Notes under the pieces: model-generated
Seen by the model: only the letters and a program-made list of their open reading frames with translations
Told to the model about the DNA's origin: nothing
The model's database searches: none
Shown here: positions 7,807 to 16,552 of the stretch, piece by piece
How the letters are laid out: every line of letters starts with the position of its first letter
How positions within the stretch are numbered: the first letter of the stretch is position 1
Position numbers and translations under genes: made by a program
NCBI GenBank assembly: GCA_035626855.1
Contig: DASPMW010000109.1
Location: 4,819-68,818, forward strand
Reading direction: 5' to 3'
Origin: JAPWJZ01 sp035626855
GTDB lineage: Bacteria; Pseudomonadota; Alphaproteobacteria; Micavibrionales; UBA2020
DNA length: 64,000 nucleotides

Positions 7807-8013
7807 TTACGCGGCGCCGCGCGGGCGGTAGGGCTTCGCGCCGACCTGGTTGTTCTTGGTGAACAGCCGGTCGCAATAACCGCAGACGGCTTCGTCATGG
7901 TCGTCAAAGGCGAGGAACACTTTGGGATGGCCGAGCACGCCGCCCCCGCCATTGCACGAGACCTGCGCCATCTCTTTCGGGACCAGCAGGACTTCGGGAT
8001 GTTTGGTTACCAT
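7807..8013 (-). CDS. Zinc-finger (zf-CHCC/NDUFS6-like) protein
   Basis: A 68-aa protein with the spacing Cys-x8-His-x14-Cys-x2-Cys: VSCNGGGGVLGHPKVFLAF, then VCGYCDRLF. This is the zf-CHCC domain found in mitochondrial complex I subunit NDUFS6 and in small alphaproteobacterial proteins. It binds zinc and in mitochondria helps complex I assembly; the bacterial role is less clear. The GGAGATATC ribosome site before the ATG supports the start. The stop abuts the next gene, a NifU-like scaffold. Confidence 0.85.
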   Translation of the reverse strand: MVTKHPEVLLVPKEMAQVSCNGGGGVLGHPKVFLAFDDHDEAVCGYCDRLFTKNNQVGAKPYRPRGAA

Positions 8014-8022
8014 GATATCTCC

Positions 8023-8379
8023 TTAATCTTTTCCGCTCGGTGGCAGGCCAAAAAAGATAAACACGAAAAAAATTACAAGTGCAGCGACGGCCGTGGCGAG
8101 ATTGCGTAGGTCGTCTCTGCGGCGCAGATAAAAAATGGCTGATATCACCATACTCTGCAAGGCAATAAATGATATCAGGCGAGCGGACGCCATATACACT
8201 TCAGGGGTGACGTAGTTCCAGCCTGTTTCCGAGCCCCATGGATAATCCTTGAACCGCGCTGGCGATACATAAATCTCAGAAACAATCATCGCAAAAAATA
8301 ACAAGACGCCGACAAATAGGACGGCATAAGCAGCACTTAAAATCCTTCCCCCAACAGTATTTATAGTTTTTGATACCAT
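8023..8379 (-). CDS. Small membrane protein, hypothetical
   Basis: A 118-aa protein with three probable membrane helices, at about residues 14-36, 62-84 and 92-112. A polar, aromatic stretch between the first two (SPARFKDYPWGSETGWNY) probably faces the periplasm. No family recognised. Its start overlaps the end of cysS by 19 bases. The gene is more AT-rich than its neighbours, like the gene at 6829-7365. Confidence 0.7.
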   Translation of the reverse strand: MVSKTINTVGGRILSAAYAVLFVGVLLFFAMIVSEIYVSPARFKDYPWGSETGWNYVTPEVYMASARLISFIALQSMVISAIFYLRRRDDLRNLATAVAALVIFFVFIFFGLPPSGKD

Positions 8380-9770
8380 TGCGTGCCTTCTGGCCTATCC
8401 TTCAACATTAACCCAGTTTCGAGCAATACAGCACGCAACCGGTCAGCTTCTGCCCAATTTCTTTCTCGCCTCGCCGTGTCGCGAAGGGCGAGCAGATCTT
8501 CCTGCTCCTTCGTCAGTTGCGGCTTGTCCAGCGTCACGCCGCCAAGGCCCAACGCACTGTCGGCAGCATCGAGAATAGCGAGCTTGTCCGGCACGGGCAG
8601 CGCCTCGTCCCGCATCGCTTCCCAAAGCGCGGAGAGCGCGATGGGCGAATTGAGGTCGTCCTGCATCGCCGCGTCGATTTTTTGCACAACCGCCTTCGCC
8701 GCCGCGCCTGGCTGCGCCGCCGCCGGATAGGCGGCGCGCCATTCATCCGCCTTGTGGCAGAGCGTGTCGTAGGAGGTGCGAGCGCCGTCAAGCGAGTCCC
8801 AACTGAATTTAAGCTGCCCGCGGTAATGCGCCGTCAGGCACAGATAGCGGTAATGCATCGCCGTGTAACCTGCATCCAGCACCTTCTGCAAGGTGAGGAA
8901 GCCGTCTTTCGATTTCGACATCTTGTCGTTATCGAGCAGAAGGAATTCGCCATGCAGCCAGTAATTCACCCATTGATGATCGAAACAGCCTTCGGACTGC
9001 GCAATCTCGTTCGTGTGGTGCACGGGGATATGGTCGATGCCGCCGCAATGGATGTCGATATACTCGCCAAGGTATTTCGTCGCCATCGCCGAGCATTCGA
9101 TATGCCAGCCCGGGAAGCCTTCGCCCCAGGGACTCGGCCATTTCATGATCTGGTTCGGGTATTTCGATCCGTGCAATGTGAACCACAGGACGAAATCCGT
9201 GGGGTTGCGCTTGTTGTCATCCGCCTCGACGCGGCCCTGCAGGTCCTGCGCCTCCGGCATGCGCGCCAGGTCGCGGTAATGCGGGAATTTCGCCGTGTCG
9301 AAATAGACATTCGGCTGGTTGCCCCCTGATTTGTAGGCATAGCCCTTCTGCTCCAGCGTTTCGACCATGCCGATCATTTCGGGGATATGATCGGTCGCGC
9401 GGCATACGATATGCGGCTTCAGGATGCCGAGCCTGCGGCAGTCGGCGAAGAACGCTTCTTCGTAAAACTTCGCAATGTCCCAAGGCGATTTCTGCTCGCG
9501 CGCGGAGGCGAGCGCCATTTTATCTTCGCCCTCGTCGGCATCGGATTGCAGGTGACCGACATCGGTGATGTTCATGACATGGGTCAGCGCGAAGCCCGCG
9601 CGCGCGATTGTCCGGCGCAGCAGGTCCTCGAACACATAGGTGCGGAGGTTGCCGATATGGGCATAGTTGTAAACCGTCGGCCCGCAGCAATAGAGCTTCA
9701 CCTGCTTCGGCTCGAGCGGCTTGAATTCTTCCTTCTGGCGCGTGAGCGTATTGTAGAGGTGGAGCGGCAT
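8361..9770 (-). CDS. cysS: Cysteinyl-tRNA synthetase
   Basis: A 469-aa class I aminoacyl-tRNA synthetase of normal length. The HIGH-type motif HIGN is at residues 38-41, with the zinc-binding cysteine pair region LYCCGPTVY at 26-34, and KMSKSKDGF is near residue 282. Other signature segments are GWHIECSAMA and CGGIDHIPVHHTNE, which bind zinc and cysteine. It charges tRNA-Cys. It starts two bases after the stop of the Smr-like gene and is overlapped at its end by a small membrane-protein gene, so the run from 10081 to 6233 may be one transcription unit. Confidence 0.97.
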   Translation of the reverse strand: MPLHLYNTLTRQKEEFKPLEPKQVKLYCCGPTVYNYAHIGNLRTYVFEDLLRRTIARAGFALTHVMNITDVGHLQSDADEGEDKMALASAREQKSPWDIAKFYEEAFFADCRRLGILKPHIVCRATDHIPEMIGMVETLEQKGYAYKSGGNQPNVYFDTAKFPHYRDLARMPEAQDLQGRVEADDNKRNPTDFVLWFTLHGSKYPNQIMKWPSPWGEGFPGWHIECSAMATKYLGEYIDIHCGGIDHIPVHHTNEIAQSEGCFDHQWVNYWLHGEFLLLDNDKMSKSKDGFLTLQKVLDAGYTAMHYRYLCLTAHYRGQLKFSWDSLDGARTSYDTLCHKADEWRAAYPAAAQPGAAAKAVVQKIDAAMQDDLNSPIALSALWEAMRDEALPVPDKLAILDAADSALGLGGVTLDKPQLTKEQEDLLALRDTARRERNWAEADRLRAVLLETGLMLKDRPEGTQWYQKL

Positions 9771-9772
9771 GG

Positions 9773-10081
9773 TTACTTGAACTTCACATACATGCCGCCC
9801 GCGTCTTTGGACATCACGGGCGTCGCGCTTTCGACATAGCCGTTCATCTTTTCGACCTTGAAGTAACGTGCCACGGGCTGGAACAGCGTCTCGCCCTCGC
9901 CCGGCCTTGCGGGGTTGAAGCGGATGAACATCGTCTTTGCAGAGGTTTTCTTGGCGTATTTCACGGTGTGGTCGAGCGTGTGCAGCGCGTCCTGCCGCTC
10001 CATGTTGCGCAGGTCGAGCTTCACTTCCGCGCCCTCGACATCAAGGTCGCCGGTTCCCGCTATCTGGTCGAAAAAATTCAT
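9773..10081 (-). CDS. Small Smr-like domain protein
   Basis: A 102-aa protein. The ATG at 10081 has a good ribosome site (AGAGGGA). The segments VKLDLRNMERQDALHTLDH, TMFIRFNP and GGMYVKFK resemble a divergent Smr (MutS-related) domain, in which LDLHG, a basic central strand and a glycine-rich end are typical; the usual H-G-x-G is not intact. It may bind nucleic acid. It is transcribed away from pyrC and leads the cysS run. The Smr assignment is tentative; a plain hypothetical label would also be fair. Confidence 0.6.
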   Translation of the reverse strand: MNFFDQIAGTGDLDVEGAEVKLDLRNMERQDALHTLDHTVKYAKKTSAKTMFIRFNPARPGEGETLFQPVARYFKVEKMNGYVESATPVMSKDAGGMYVKFK

Positions 10082-10143
10082 ATATCCCTCTTTGCCGACA
10101 GCCGCCAATATAGCAATATCGCGGGCGGAAAGTGAGTCCAAAA

Positions 10144-11547
10144 ATGGCGCAGTCCTTCGATCTTATCCTTAAAAACGGCACGGTTGCGACCCCCTGGGGG
10201 CTTGTCGAAACGGATATCGCGGTATCGGACGGCCGCATCGCCGATCTTGGCGATTTCTCGCAAGGCAGGGCGCGCGAAATTGTCGACTGCAAAGGCTTGC
10301 ACATCCTGCCGGGCGCGATCGACACGCAGGTGCATTTGCGTGAACCGGGCCTGACGCACAAGGAAGATTTATCGACCGGCACGCTGGCCGCGATTGCAGG
10401 CGGAGTGACGACTGTGTTCGAGATGCCGAATACCGACCCGCTGACGGTGAGCGCCGGCGCCCTGCACGACAAGCTGCACCGCGCCGCCGAAAAAGCTTTC
10501 TGCGACTATGCCTTCTTTATCGGCGGCTGCGCGGAAAACGCGCATATCTTGGCGCAGCTTGAGAAAATGCCGGGCTGCTGCGGCGTGAAGGTGTTCATGG
10601 GTTCCTCGACCGGCACGCTGCTGGCGGCGCAGGATGAAGTCATTTTTAAGATCCTGCAAAATGGAACCCGCCGCGTGGCCCTCCATGCCGAGGATGAAGA
10701 GCGCCTGAAGGCGCGCAAACACATCGCCGAAGACAGCCATGACGTGAAGGACCACCCGCTCTGGCGCGATGCCGAATGCGCGATGATGGCGGTGCGCCGC
10801 GCGGTGAAGCTGGCGCGCGAAGCGGGACGGCGCATTCATTTCCTGCATGTCACCTCCGGCGACGAGATGGTTTACCTCGCCGACCACAAAGATATCTGCA
10901 CGATCGAGACGACGCCGCAGCACCTGACGCTATCCGCGCCCGAATGTTACGAGCGCCTTGGTACGCGCGCACAAATGAACCCGCCGATCCGCGACAAGGC
11001 CCATACCGACATGCTGTGGGATGCCATCAATAAAGGCGTTGTGGACGTGTTGGGTTCCGACCATGCGCCGCATACGCTCGAGGAAAAGGCGAAGTCATAC
11101 CCGGCCTCCCCCTCCGGCATGACGGGGGTGCAGACGATGGTGCCGGTCATGCTGAACCATGTAAACAATAACAAGCTGCCGCTGATGCGCGTGGTCGACC
11201 TGCTTGCGCATGGCCCGCAGCGCATCTATCAGATCGCCGGCAAGGGGCGCATCGCGCTTGGCTATGACGCGGATTTCACGATCGTCGATATGCACCGCGA
11301 AAAAACTATCAACGATAAATGGATCAAGTCGCGCTGCGGCTGGACGCCGTTCGATGGCATGAAGGTGAAAGGCTGGGTGCAGGGCACCGTCCTTCGTGGA
11401 CACACGGTGATGTGGGACGATGAAATCACAGAATCGGCGAAGACCCGCGCCGTGCGTGGGGAGCCGGTTCGTTTTGCCGATTTGTTGACAAAAGCAACAA
11501 ACTTGCCGGACGAAGAAATAAACGTACCGGGCATGGATTGCTGCTAG
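10144..11547 (+). CDS. pyrC: Dihydroorotase (type I)
   Basis: A 467-aa amidohydrolase that interconverts carbamoyl aspartate and dihydroorotate in pyrimidine synthesis. Visible metal and substrate elements are DTQVHLREPG, the carboxylated-lysine region CGVKVFMGSSTG, LHAEDE, FLHVTSGDE and the aspartate in LGSDHAPHT. The first metal motif is QxH in place of HxH, as in a known alphaproteobacterial subgroup. The ATG at 10144 is preferred to GTG at 10132 because the GGAAAGTGAG sequence is better spaced. No pyrB is adjacent. The allantoinase and hydantoinase families are related, but the motifs favour dihydroorotase. Confidence 0.88.
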   Translation: MAQSFDLILKNGTVATPWGLVETDIAVSDGRIADLGDFSQGRAREIVDCKGLHILPGAIDTQVHLREPGLTHKEDLSTGTLAAIAGGVTTVFEMPNTDPLTVSAGALHDKLHRAAEKAFCDYAFFIGGCAENAHILAQLEKMPGCCGVKVFMGSSTGTLLAAQDEVIFKILQNGTRRVALHAEDEERLKARKHIAEDSHDVKDHPLWRDAECAMMAVRRAVKLAREAGRRIHFLHVTSGDEMVYLADHKDICTIETTPQHLTLSAPECYERLGTRAQMNPPIRDKAHTDMLWDAINKGVVDVLGSDHAPHTLEEKAKSYPASPSGMTGVQTMVPVMLNHVNNNKLPLMRVVDLLAHGPQRIYQIAGKGRIALGYDADFTIVDMHREKTINDKWIKSRCGWTPFDGMKVKGWVQGTVLRGHTVMWDDEITESAKTRAVRGEPVRFADLLTKATNLPDEEINVPGMDCC

Positions 11548-11597
11548 GCCGCGAATAGGCGTTCAAAAACAATTGTTTACCGATCTTAACAGCAGGT

Positions 11598-11665
11598 TAA
11601 ATTTTCATAAAATTTATCTGATATCTTACACAATTCCTTAAACCTGTTGGCGTAAAATGGTTTAA
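11598..11665 (+). promoter_or_regulatory. Two AT-rich inverted repeats before the c-di-GMP gene
   Basis: TAAATTTT-CAT-AAAATTTA (11598-11616) is an exact 8-bp inverted repeat. A second pair, TTAAACC (11638-11644) and GGTTTAA (11659-11665), encloses the region just before the ATG at 11671. They could be an operator or a leader hairpin. The region is otherwise free of genes (11548-11670). Confidence 0.3.
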
Positions 11666-11670
11666 ATCAA

Positions 11671-13893
11671 ATGCCTTGGGGGGCATTTCCAAAGTCAGGG
11701 GTATATACGGTCTTGGAACGCGATCCAGCCGAATTCGAGCGAAGCGTGGAGGGCAGCACGCGCAGGAGCCGTTGGAGTTTCCTCTCCGCGGATGCCTCCG
11801 GTTCCAGCCCCGTCTGGCGCAGCCGCATCTCCTGGCGCATCACGATCGCGGTGTTCGGCACCATCATGCTGGTGCAGGGCGCTGTCCTTGCCTTCAACGT
11901 CAAAAGCTATGAGGCGGACAAGCTTAACTCGCTGGCCGAACTGGCGCGGGTCGCGATCACCGCCACGGTTTCCGACGCGCCGGGCCAGCCGCCGCTGACC
12001 GACGCGGTCGCGCGCCGGCTCTCCGGCAACACGGTTATCGACGGCCTCGCGATTTACGATTTGCAGTTCAAGCCGGTCTACGGCTTCGGCACGCCGCCCG
12101 CCATTATCCCCGACAGCAATCCCGCGACGCCCGCCACGGTGCGCTCCTCAGACGGACACGATTATGATGTCTGGTTCCAGCCGAAGCATACCGCCAAGCC
12201 GTACCACATCGCCGCGCGCATCGATTCAACCGGCGTCGATGAAATGGTCGCAAAGCAGATCCACCAGACGCTGATCATCCTGCTGCTGCTGTCGGGACTC
12301 GTCACCGCCATCATGATGCTGGCGCTCGGCGCCTGGCTGCTGGAGCCGATCATGGTCCTGCGCAACAACCTGCTCTCCGCCGCGCGCAATCCGGAGAAAC
12401 CGGAACTGCAGAAACCAAGTGTCGAAAGCCGCGACGAAATAGGCGTGGCGATCCGCATCGCCAACGACCTGATCCGCCAGAATGCGAACAACCTGAAGCG
12501 CTTGCGCAGCCAAGCGGAAGACAAGATCCACAAGCTCGCCTATTACGATAACCTGACCGGCCTGCCCAATCGCACCTACTTCCTCGAAAAGCTTGACGAT
12601 ACCATCCGTCACAAGGTGGTGGAGGAAGACCGCCGCATCGCCGTGTTCTCGGTCGACCTTGACCATTTCAAGGACATCAACGACACGATGGGCCATGAAT
12701 TCGGCGACAAGCTCTTGGAGGCGATCGGCAAGCGCCTTGTTAAATCCATGCCGGAGGATGCGATCATTTCCCGCGCCTCGGCCGACGAATTCACGATCAT
12801 GGTCGTACTGAAGCCGGAATACGCGGAAAGCCAGGTGCTCATCGACCGCATCTTCCAGGCGATGGGCGAGCCTGTCAGCATCCTGCAGGAACGTTTCCAG
12901 GTGCGCGTCTCGATCGGCGTGTCGCATTGCCCCGATGATACGATGGAGGCGCGGCAGCTGTTGAAGAACGCCGATATCGCGCTGAACCGCGCCAAGGAAG
13001 AAGGCCGCGACACCGTTCGTTTCTACAGCCAGGATTTCGACCTTGCCGTCCAGCAGCGCTTCCAGCTGTTGCGCGACCTGCGCTCGGCGCTCGACGAAAA
13101 CCAGCTCATGCTGCATTACCATCCGCAGTTCGACCTGCGCACCGGCCAGCTGATCGGCGCGGAAGTGCTGCTGCGCTGGTTCCTGCCCGACAATTCCAAG
13201 GACGGCGGCTATTACGTCTCGCCGGCGGAATTCATTCCGGTTGCCGAGCAATCCGGCTTGATCGTTCCGATCGGCGAATGGGTTTTGCGCACCGCCTGCG
13301 CGCAGATCAAGGCTTGGCAGGAAATGGGCATCCCGCCCTTCCGCGTCGCGGTCAATATCTCGGGCGTACAGTTCCACAAGGCCGACATCGTCGCGCTGAC
13401 GGATGACGTGCTGAAAACCACCAAGCTCGACCCGAAGCTGCTGGAGCTGGAAGTCACTGAATCCGTCTTCATGGAAAATATGCAGATGACGATCGACATC
13501 CTGAACCAGCTGCACCGCCTGGGCGTCGAGCTGGCCGTGGACGATTTCGGCACAGGCTATTCGTCGCTGTCCTACCTGCGCCAGTTCCCGATCGACCGCC
13601 TGAAAATCGACCAGTCCTTCATCCGGAACGCGCTCGTCAACCCCGACGACCGCATGATCACGAAGACAATCATCAATCTTGGCCACAGCCTGAACCTGAA
13701 GGTTATCGCCGAAGGGGTCGAGACGAACGACCACGAAAACTTCCTGAAGGAAGAGGGCTGCGACGAGGTCCAGGGGTTCAAATACACCAAGCCGCTGCCT
13801 GTCGATAAATTCCGCGACTACGTCATCAACTACAACCGCGAATGGGCGAAGAAAAACCGCCCCGCCCTGGTCGCCGAAGAAAAGAAGGCCTGA
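11671..13893 (+). CDS. Membrane c-di-GMP protein with degenerate GGDEF and intact EAL
   Basis: A 740-aa protein. Membrane helices at about 57-75 and 201-224 flank a periplasmic sensor region of about 125 residues; a HAMP-like linker follows. The GGDEF domain (about 287-452) has RASADEF in place of RxGGDEF, so cyclase activity is doubtful. The EAL domain (about 468-720) keeps the motif as EVL at 498-500, N562, E594, DDFGTGYSS at 624-632, KIDQSF at 645-650 and E681, so it should hydrolyse c-di-GMP. The likely result is a phosphodiesterase regulated through its GGDEF-like domain. No strong ribosome site precedes ATG 11671; TTG at 11713, after AGGGG, is an alternative start. Confidence 0.9.
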   Translation: MPWGAFPKSGVYTVLERDPAEFERSVEGSTRRSRWSFLSADASGSSPVWRSRISWRITIAVFGTIMLVQGAVLAFNVKSYEADKLNSLAELARVAITATVSDAPGQPPLTDAVARRLSGNTVIDGLAIYDLQFKPVYGFGTPPAIIPDSNPATPATVRSSDGHDYDVWFQPKHTAKPYHIAARIDSTGVDEMVAKQIHQTLIILLLLSGLVTAIMMLALGAWLLEPIMVLRNNLLSAARNPEKPELQKPSVESRDEIGVAIRIANDLIRQNANNLKRLRSQAEDKIHKLAYYDNLTGLPNRTYFLEKLDDTIRHKVVEEDRRIAVFSVDLDHFKDINDTMGHEFGDKLLEAIGKRLVKSMPEDAIISRASADEFTIMVVLKPEYAESQVLIDRIFQAMGEPVSILQERFQVRVSIGVSHCPDDTMEARQLLKNADIALNRAKEEGRDTVRFYSQDFDLAVQQRFQLLRDLRSALDENQLMLHYHPQFDLRTGQLIGAEVLLRWFLPDNSKDGGYYVSPAEFIPVAEQSGLIVPIGEWVLRTACAQIKAWQEMGIPPFRVAVNISGVQFHKADIVALTDDVLKTTKLDPKLLELEVTESVFMENMQMTIDILNQLHRLGVELAVDDFGTGYSSLSYLRQFPIDRLKIDQSFIRNALVNPDDRMITKTIINLGHSLNLKVIAEGVETNDHENFLKEEGCDEVQGFKYTKPLPVDKFRDYVINYNREWAKKNRPALVAEEKKA

Positions 13894-13932
13894 GCCCTTC
13901 CTGAAATTCCGGGCTTGCGCTATCATCCAGCC

Positions 13933-15261
13933 ATGACCGGCCTCATTTCACATCCCGTATCCAGCCTCAAGGGCGTCGCGCGCGCGCCCGGGGACAAATC
14001 AATCTCGCACCGCTCGCTGATGTTCGGCGCGCTGGCGGAGGGAGAAACTGTTATCAGCGGCCTCCTGAACGGCGAGGATGTGCTGCATACCGGGCAGGCG
14101 CTGTCGGCCATGGGCGCGGAGATCCATCCGGCGACGGAGCCGGGCGGCACCTGGCGGGTGAAGGGCATTGGCGCGACAGGCCTGAAAACCCCGCGCAACA
14201 CGGTCTACCTCGGCAATAGCGGCACCTCGACGCGTCTCCTCATGGGCGTGGTCGGCGGCTATCCGATCCATGCGACCTTCACCGGCGACGCAAGCTTGAG
14301 CAAGCGCCCGATGGGCCGCGTGATTAAGCCCCTCGCGCAGATGGGCGTGCAGTTCGAGGCATCGCATGGCGACATGCTGCCGCTTAAAATTATCGGCTCC
14401 GGGCAGCTGCGCCCGATCGAATACACGCTGCCCGTCGCATCGGCACAGGTGAAATCGGCCATCCTGTTCGCCGCGCTGCATGCGGAGGGCGAGACGACCG
14501 TTATCGAACCAGAACCGACGCGCGACCATACCGAGCGCATGCTGCGCTTCTTCGGAGCGGAAATTGAATCGCGTAACGATAACGGCGCGAACATTATCAA
14601 GCTGAAGGGTTTACCGCGCCTGACGGGCCAGCCTGTGACCGTGCCGTCTGATCCCAGCTCCGCCGCCTTCCTGACGGTCGCGGCGCTGATAACGAAGGAT
14701 TCAGACATTCTGATTCCCGGCGTTTCGGTCAATCCCCTGCGTGCGGGACTTTACGACACGCTGCGCGATATGGGCGCGGATATTGTTTTCGAAAACCAGC
14801 GCGAACTCTCCGGCGAACCTGTCGCCGATATCCGCGTCAAATCGAGCGCGCTGAAAGGCGTCACCGTGCCGAAATCCCGCGTGCCGTCGATGATCGATGA
14901 ATTCCCGGTCCTCTCTGTCGCGGCATCCTTTGCCGAGGGTGACACCTATATGTCGGACCTGAAAGAGTTGCGCGTCAAGGAAAGCGACCGCCTGCTCGCG
15001 ATTGCCAAAGGCTTGACCGCCTGCGGTGTGCTCGCCGATATGGGCGATGATGACCTGACGGTTCATGGCCGCGGCCAGCCCCCCGGCGGCTGCATGATCG
15101 CCGCCAATCTCGACCACCGCATCGCCATGAGCTTCCTGGTCATGGGAATGGCGACACGCGAAGCGGTGTCGATCGACGATGCGGAGACGATGAATACCAG
15201 CTTCCCCGGCTTCGCCGCGCTGATGAACAGCCTGGGCGCAAAAATCAATCCGGCCGCTTAA
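13933..15261 (+). CDS. aroA: 3-phosphoshikimate 1-carboxyvinyltransferase (EPSP synthase, class II-like)
   Basis: A 442-aa enzyme of the shikimate pathway that joins PEP to shikimate-3-phosphate. Signatures are PGDKSISHRSLMFG near the N-terminus, GDASLSKRPMGRVIKPL, ASAQVKSAILFAAL, TRDHTERML and LRVKESDRLLAIAKGL. Overall it resembles the CP4-like class. The PEP-site motif reads LGNSGTSTR and carries Gly where CP4 has Ala, so there is no reason to predict natural glyphosate tolerance. An in-frame start at 13915 exists, but ATG 13933 matches the family start better. It is followed by cmk and rpsA. Confidence 0.96.
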   Translation: MTGLISHPVSSLKGVARAPGDKSISHRSLMFGALAEGETVISGLLNGEDVLHTGQALSAMGAEIHPATEPGGTWRVKGIGATGLKTPRNTVYLGNSGTSTRLLMGVVGGYPIHATFTGDASLSKRPMGRVIKPLAQMGVQFEASHGDMLPLKIIGSGQLRPIEYTLPVASAQVKSAILFAALHAEGETTVIEPEPTRDHTERMLRFFGAEIESRNDNGANIIKLKGLPRLTGQPVTVPSDPSSAAFLTVAALITKDSDILIPGVSVNPLRAGLYDTLRDMGADIVFENQRELSGEPVADIRVKSSALKGVTVPKSRVPSMIDEFPVLSVAASFAEGDTYMSDLKELRVKESDRLLAIAKGLTACGVLADMGDDDLTVHGRGQPPGGCMIAANLDHRIAMSFLVMGMATREAVSIDDAETMNTSFPGFAALMNSLGAKINPAA

Positions 15262-15496
15262 AAATATTCGTGGGATTTCTTCCCGCAATGCCGTTGAAGC
15301 ACGGGGGCGTGATGCTAAATCTCTCCCTATGCATCCAACAATCGCCTTTCACAGCCAATATCATCCCCTCTGGGTCGCGACTCGGAACCGTGTAATTGCC
15401 AAGATCCTGAAATTACAGGTGTTTATTCTGGACCCCGGCACCAGCAATTATCCTCTTGATATCATTCGGGTTTTAATGATACAAAAAGTCCTGCCC
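15262..15496. other. Intergenic region between aroA and the cmk promoter
   Basis: The 317-base gap between aroA and cmk holds one short open frame (15329-15511, 60 codons) without a ribosome site or recognisable product, so I do not call it a gene. A small GTGGGA/TCCCGC hairpin lies at about 15270-15286. The AT-rich end carries the probable cmk promoter, listed separately. Confidence 0.4.
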
Positions 15497-15525
15497 TTGA
15501 TAAAGTCTTAATATTATGTTAATAA
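15497..15525 (+). promoter_or_regulatory. Probable sigma-70 promoter of cmk-rpsA
   Basis: TTGATA (15497-15502) is followed after 17 bases by TAATAA (15520-15525). Both hexamers are close to consensus and the spacing is ideal. The predicted start near 15532 gives a leader of about 47 bases to the cmk ATG. Confidence 0.5.
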
Positions 15526-15578
15526 TATATGAAGGTTTTATTAAAGGCGCTCACGCAGCCGACGGGGGAAATTCGACT

Positions 15579-16331
15579 ATGTCCATTCTCACTTTCCGTA
15601 AGACGGACTTTATCCCCGACAATGCGGCACAGCAGAAAATCGTCATCGCGGTCGATGGCCCCGCCGCCTCTGGCAAGGGCACGCTTGCCAAGAAAATGGC
15701 GGAGCGCCTGGGTTACGCCCATCTCGATTCCGGTGCGCTTTACCGCGCAGTTGCCATGACCGCCCTCGAAATTGGCGCCGACTGCAATCTCTTCAGCGAT
15801 GTGGAGCCGGCACTGAAGATCGTGCTGCGCAACCTCACCCCTGAGCTTCTTTCCTGCCCCGATCTTCGCACGCCCGAAGTTTCCGAAGCCGCATCAAAGG
15901 TTTCCGCTATTCCGCAGGTGCGCGACGCCCTCTTGAAGCACCAGCGCGATTTCGCCCATAATCTGCCCGCTTATGTCGGCGGCGTGGTCATTGATGGCCG
16001 CGACATTGGGACGGTCGTCTGTCCCGATGCCGATATCAAGTTTTTCGTCACCGCCTCCGTCGAGGAGCGTGCGCGCCGCCGCTATCTGGAACTGCAGAGC
16101 GAAAAGAAAGAAGCAAGCTTCGTAAAGGTCCTTGAAGACCTGAAGGCCCGCGACCACCGGGACACAACGCGCAAGGTAGCGCCGCTCGTGGCGGCCGAAG
16201 ATGCCTATATCCTCGATACCACCACGCTCAGCCCGTCGCAGACGCTGGACGAGACGATTTCGGTCATCCGCTCCCGCTTCCTGTCGGATTCCGCCGAATA
16301 TCCCGCCAAAGCCTCGCAAAAGGCCGTTTAA
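15579..16331 (+). CDS. cmk: Cytidylate kinase
   Basis: A 250-aa kinase that phosphorylates CMP and dCMP. The P-loop reads DGPAASGKGT near residue 30, followed by GYAHLDSGALYRA (substrate site), VIDGRDIGTVVCPDADIKFF and RARRRYLEL, which is the lid region. The ATG at 15579 is preceded by GGGGGAA; an upstream in-frame start (15516) lacks one. It sits between aroA and rpsA, the standard proteobacterial order. The short C-terminal extension after VIRSRF is not conserved in the family. Confidence 0.95.
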   Translation: MSILTFRKTDFIPDNAAQQKIVIAVDGPAASGKGTLAKKMAERLGYAHLDSGALYRAVAMTALEIGADCNLFSDVEPALKIVLRNLTPELLSCPDLRTPEVSEAASKVSAIPQVRDALLKHQRDFAHNLPAYVGGVVIDGRDIGTVVCPDADIKFFVTASVEERARRRYLELQSEKKEASFVKVLEDLKARDHRDTTRKVAPLVAAEDAYILDTTTLSPSQTLDETISVIRSRFLSDSAEYPAKASQKAV

Positions 16332-16552
16332 ACAGGCTTTTTCGTTGACTCCTGCCTCTGTCCGCCTTACTTTGCCCTCAACCGCTTGAACGGGCCCGGG
16401 TGCCGCATGGCAGCCCCTCGAGTGGATTTTAAAATTCCGGCGTGACTGGTTCCTCCGCCCTCCCCCAACAGACATGGTTTTATACCGTCCGATGGCATCG
16501 GGAGGCGACGAACGCTTAACAGCGCGCCGATCTGAAAGAGAGAAAACACCAG

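Noticed and set aside
12226..13926. A 566-codon minus-strand frame across the c-di-GMP gene
   Set aside because: Shadow of the GGDEF/EAL coding sequence; no ribosome site and no recognisable domain.
14209..14240. CP4-like EPSP synthase suggesting natural glyphosate tolerance
   Set aside because: The critical position is Gly in LGNSGTSTR, where CP4 has Ala, so the sequence gives no support for tolerance.
15329..15511. A 60-codon open frame between aroA and cmk
   Set aside because: No ribosome site, no recognised product, and it runs into the probable cmk promoter.
16489..16501. Small palindrome CCGATGGCATCGG in the rpsA leader as an S1 autoregulation site
   Set aside because: The loop would be a single base and there is no other structure to support it.
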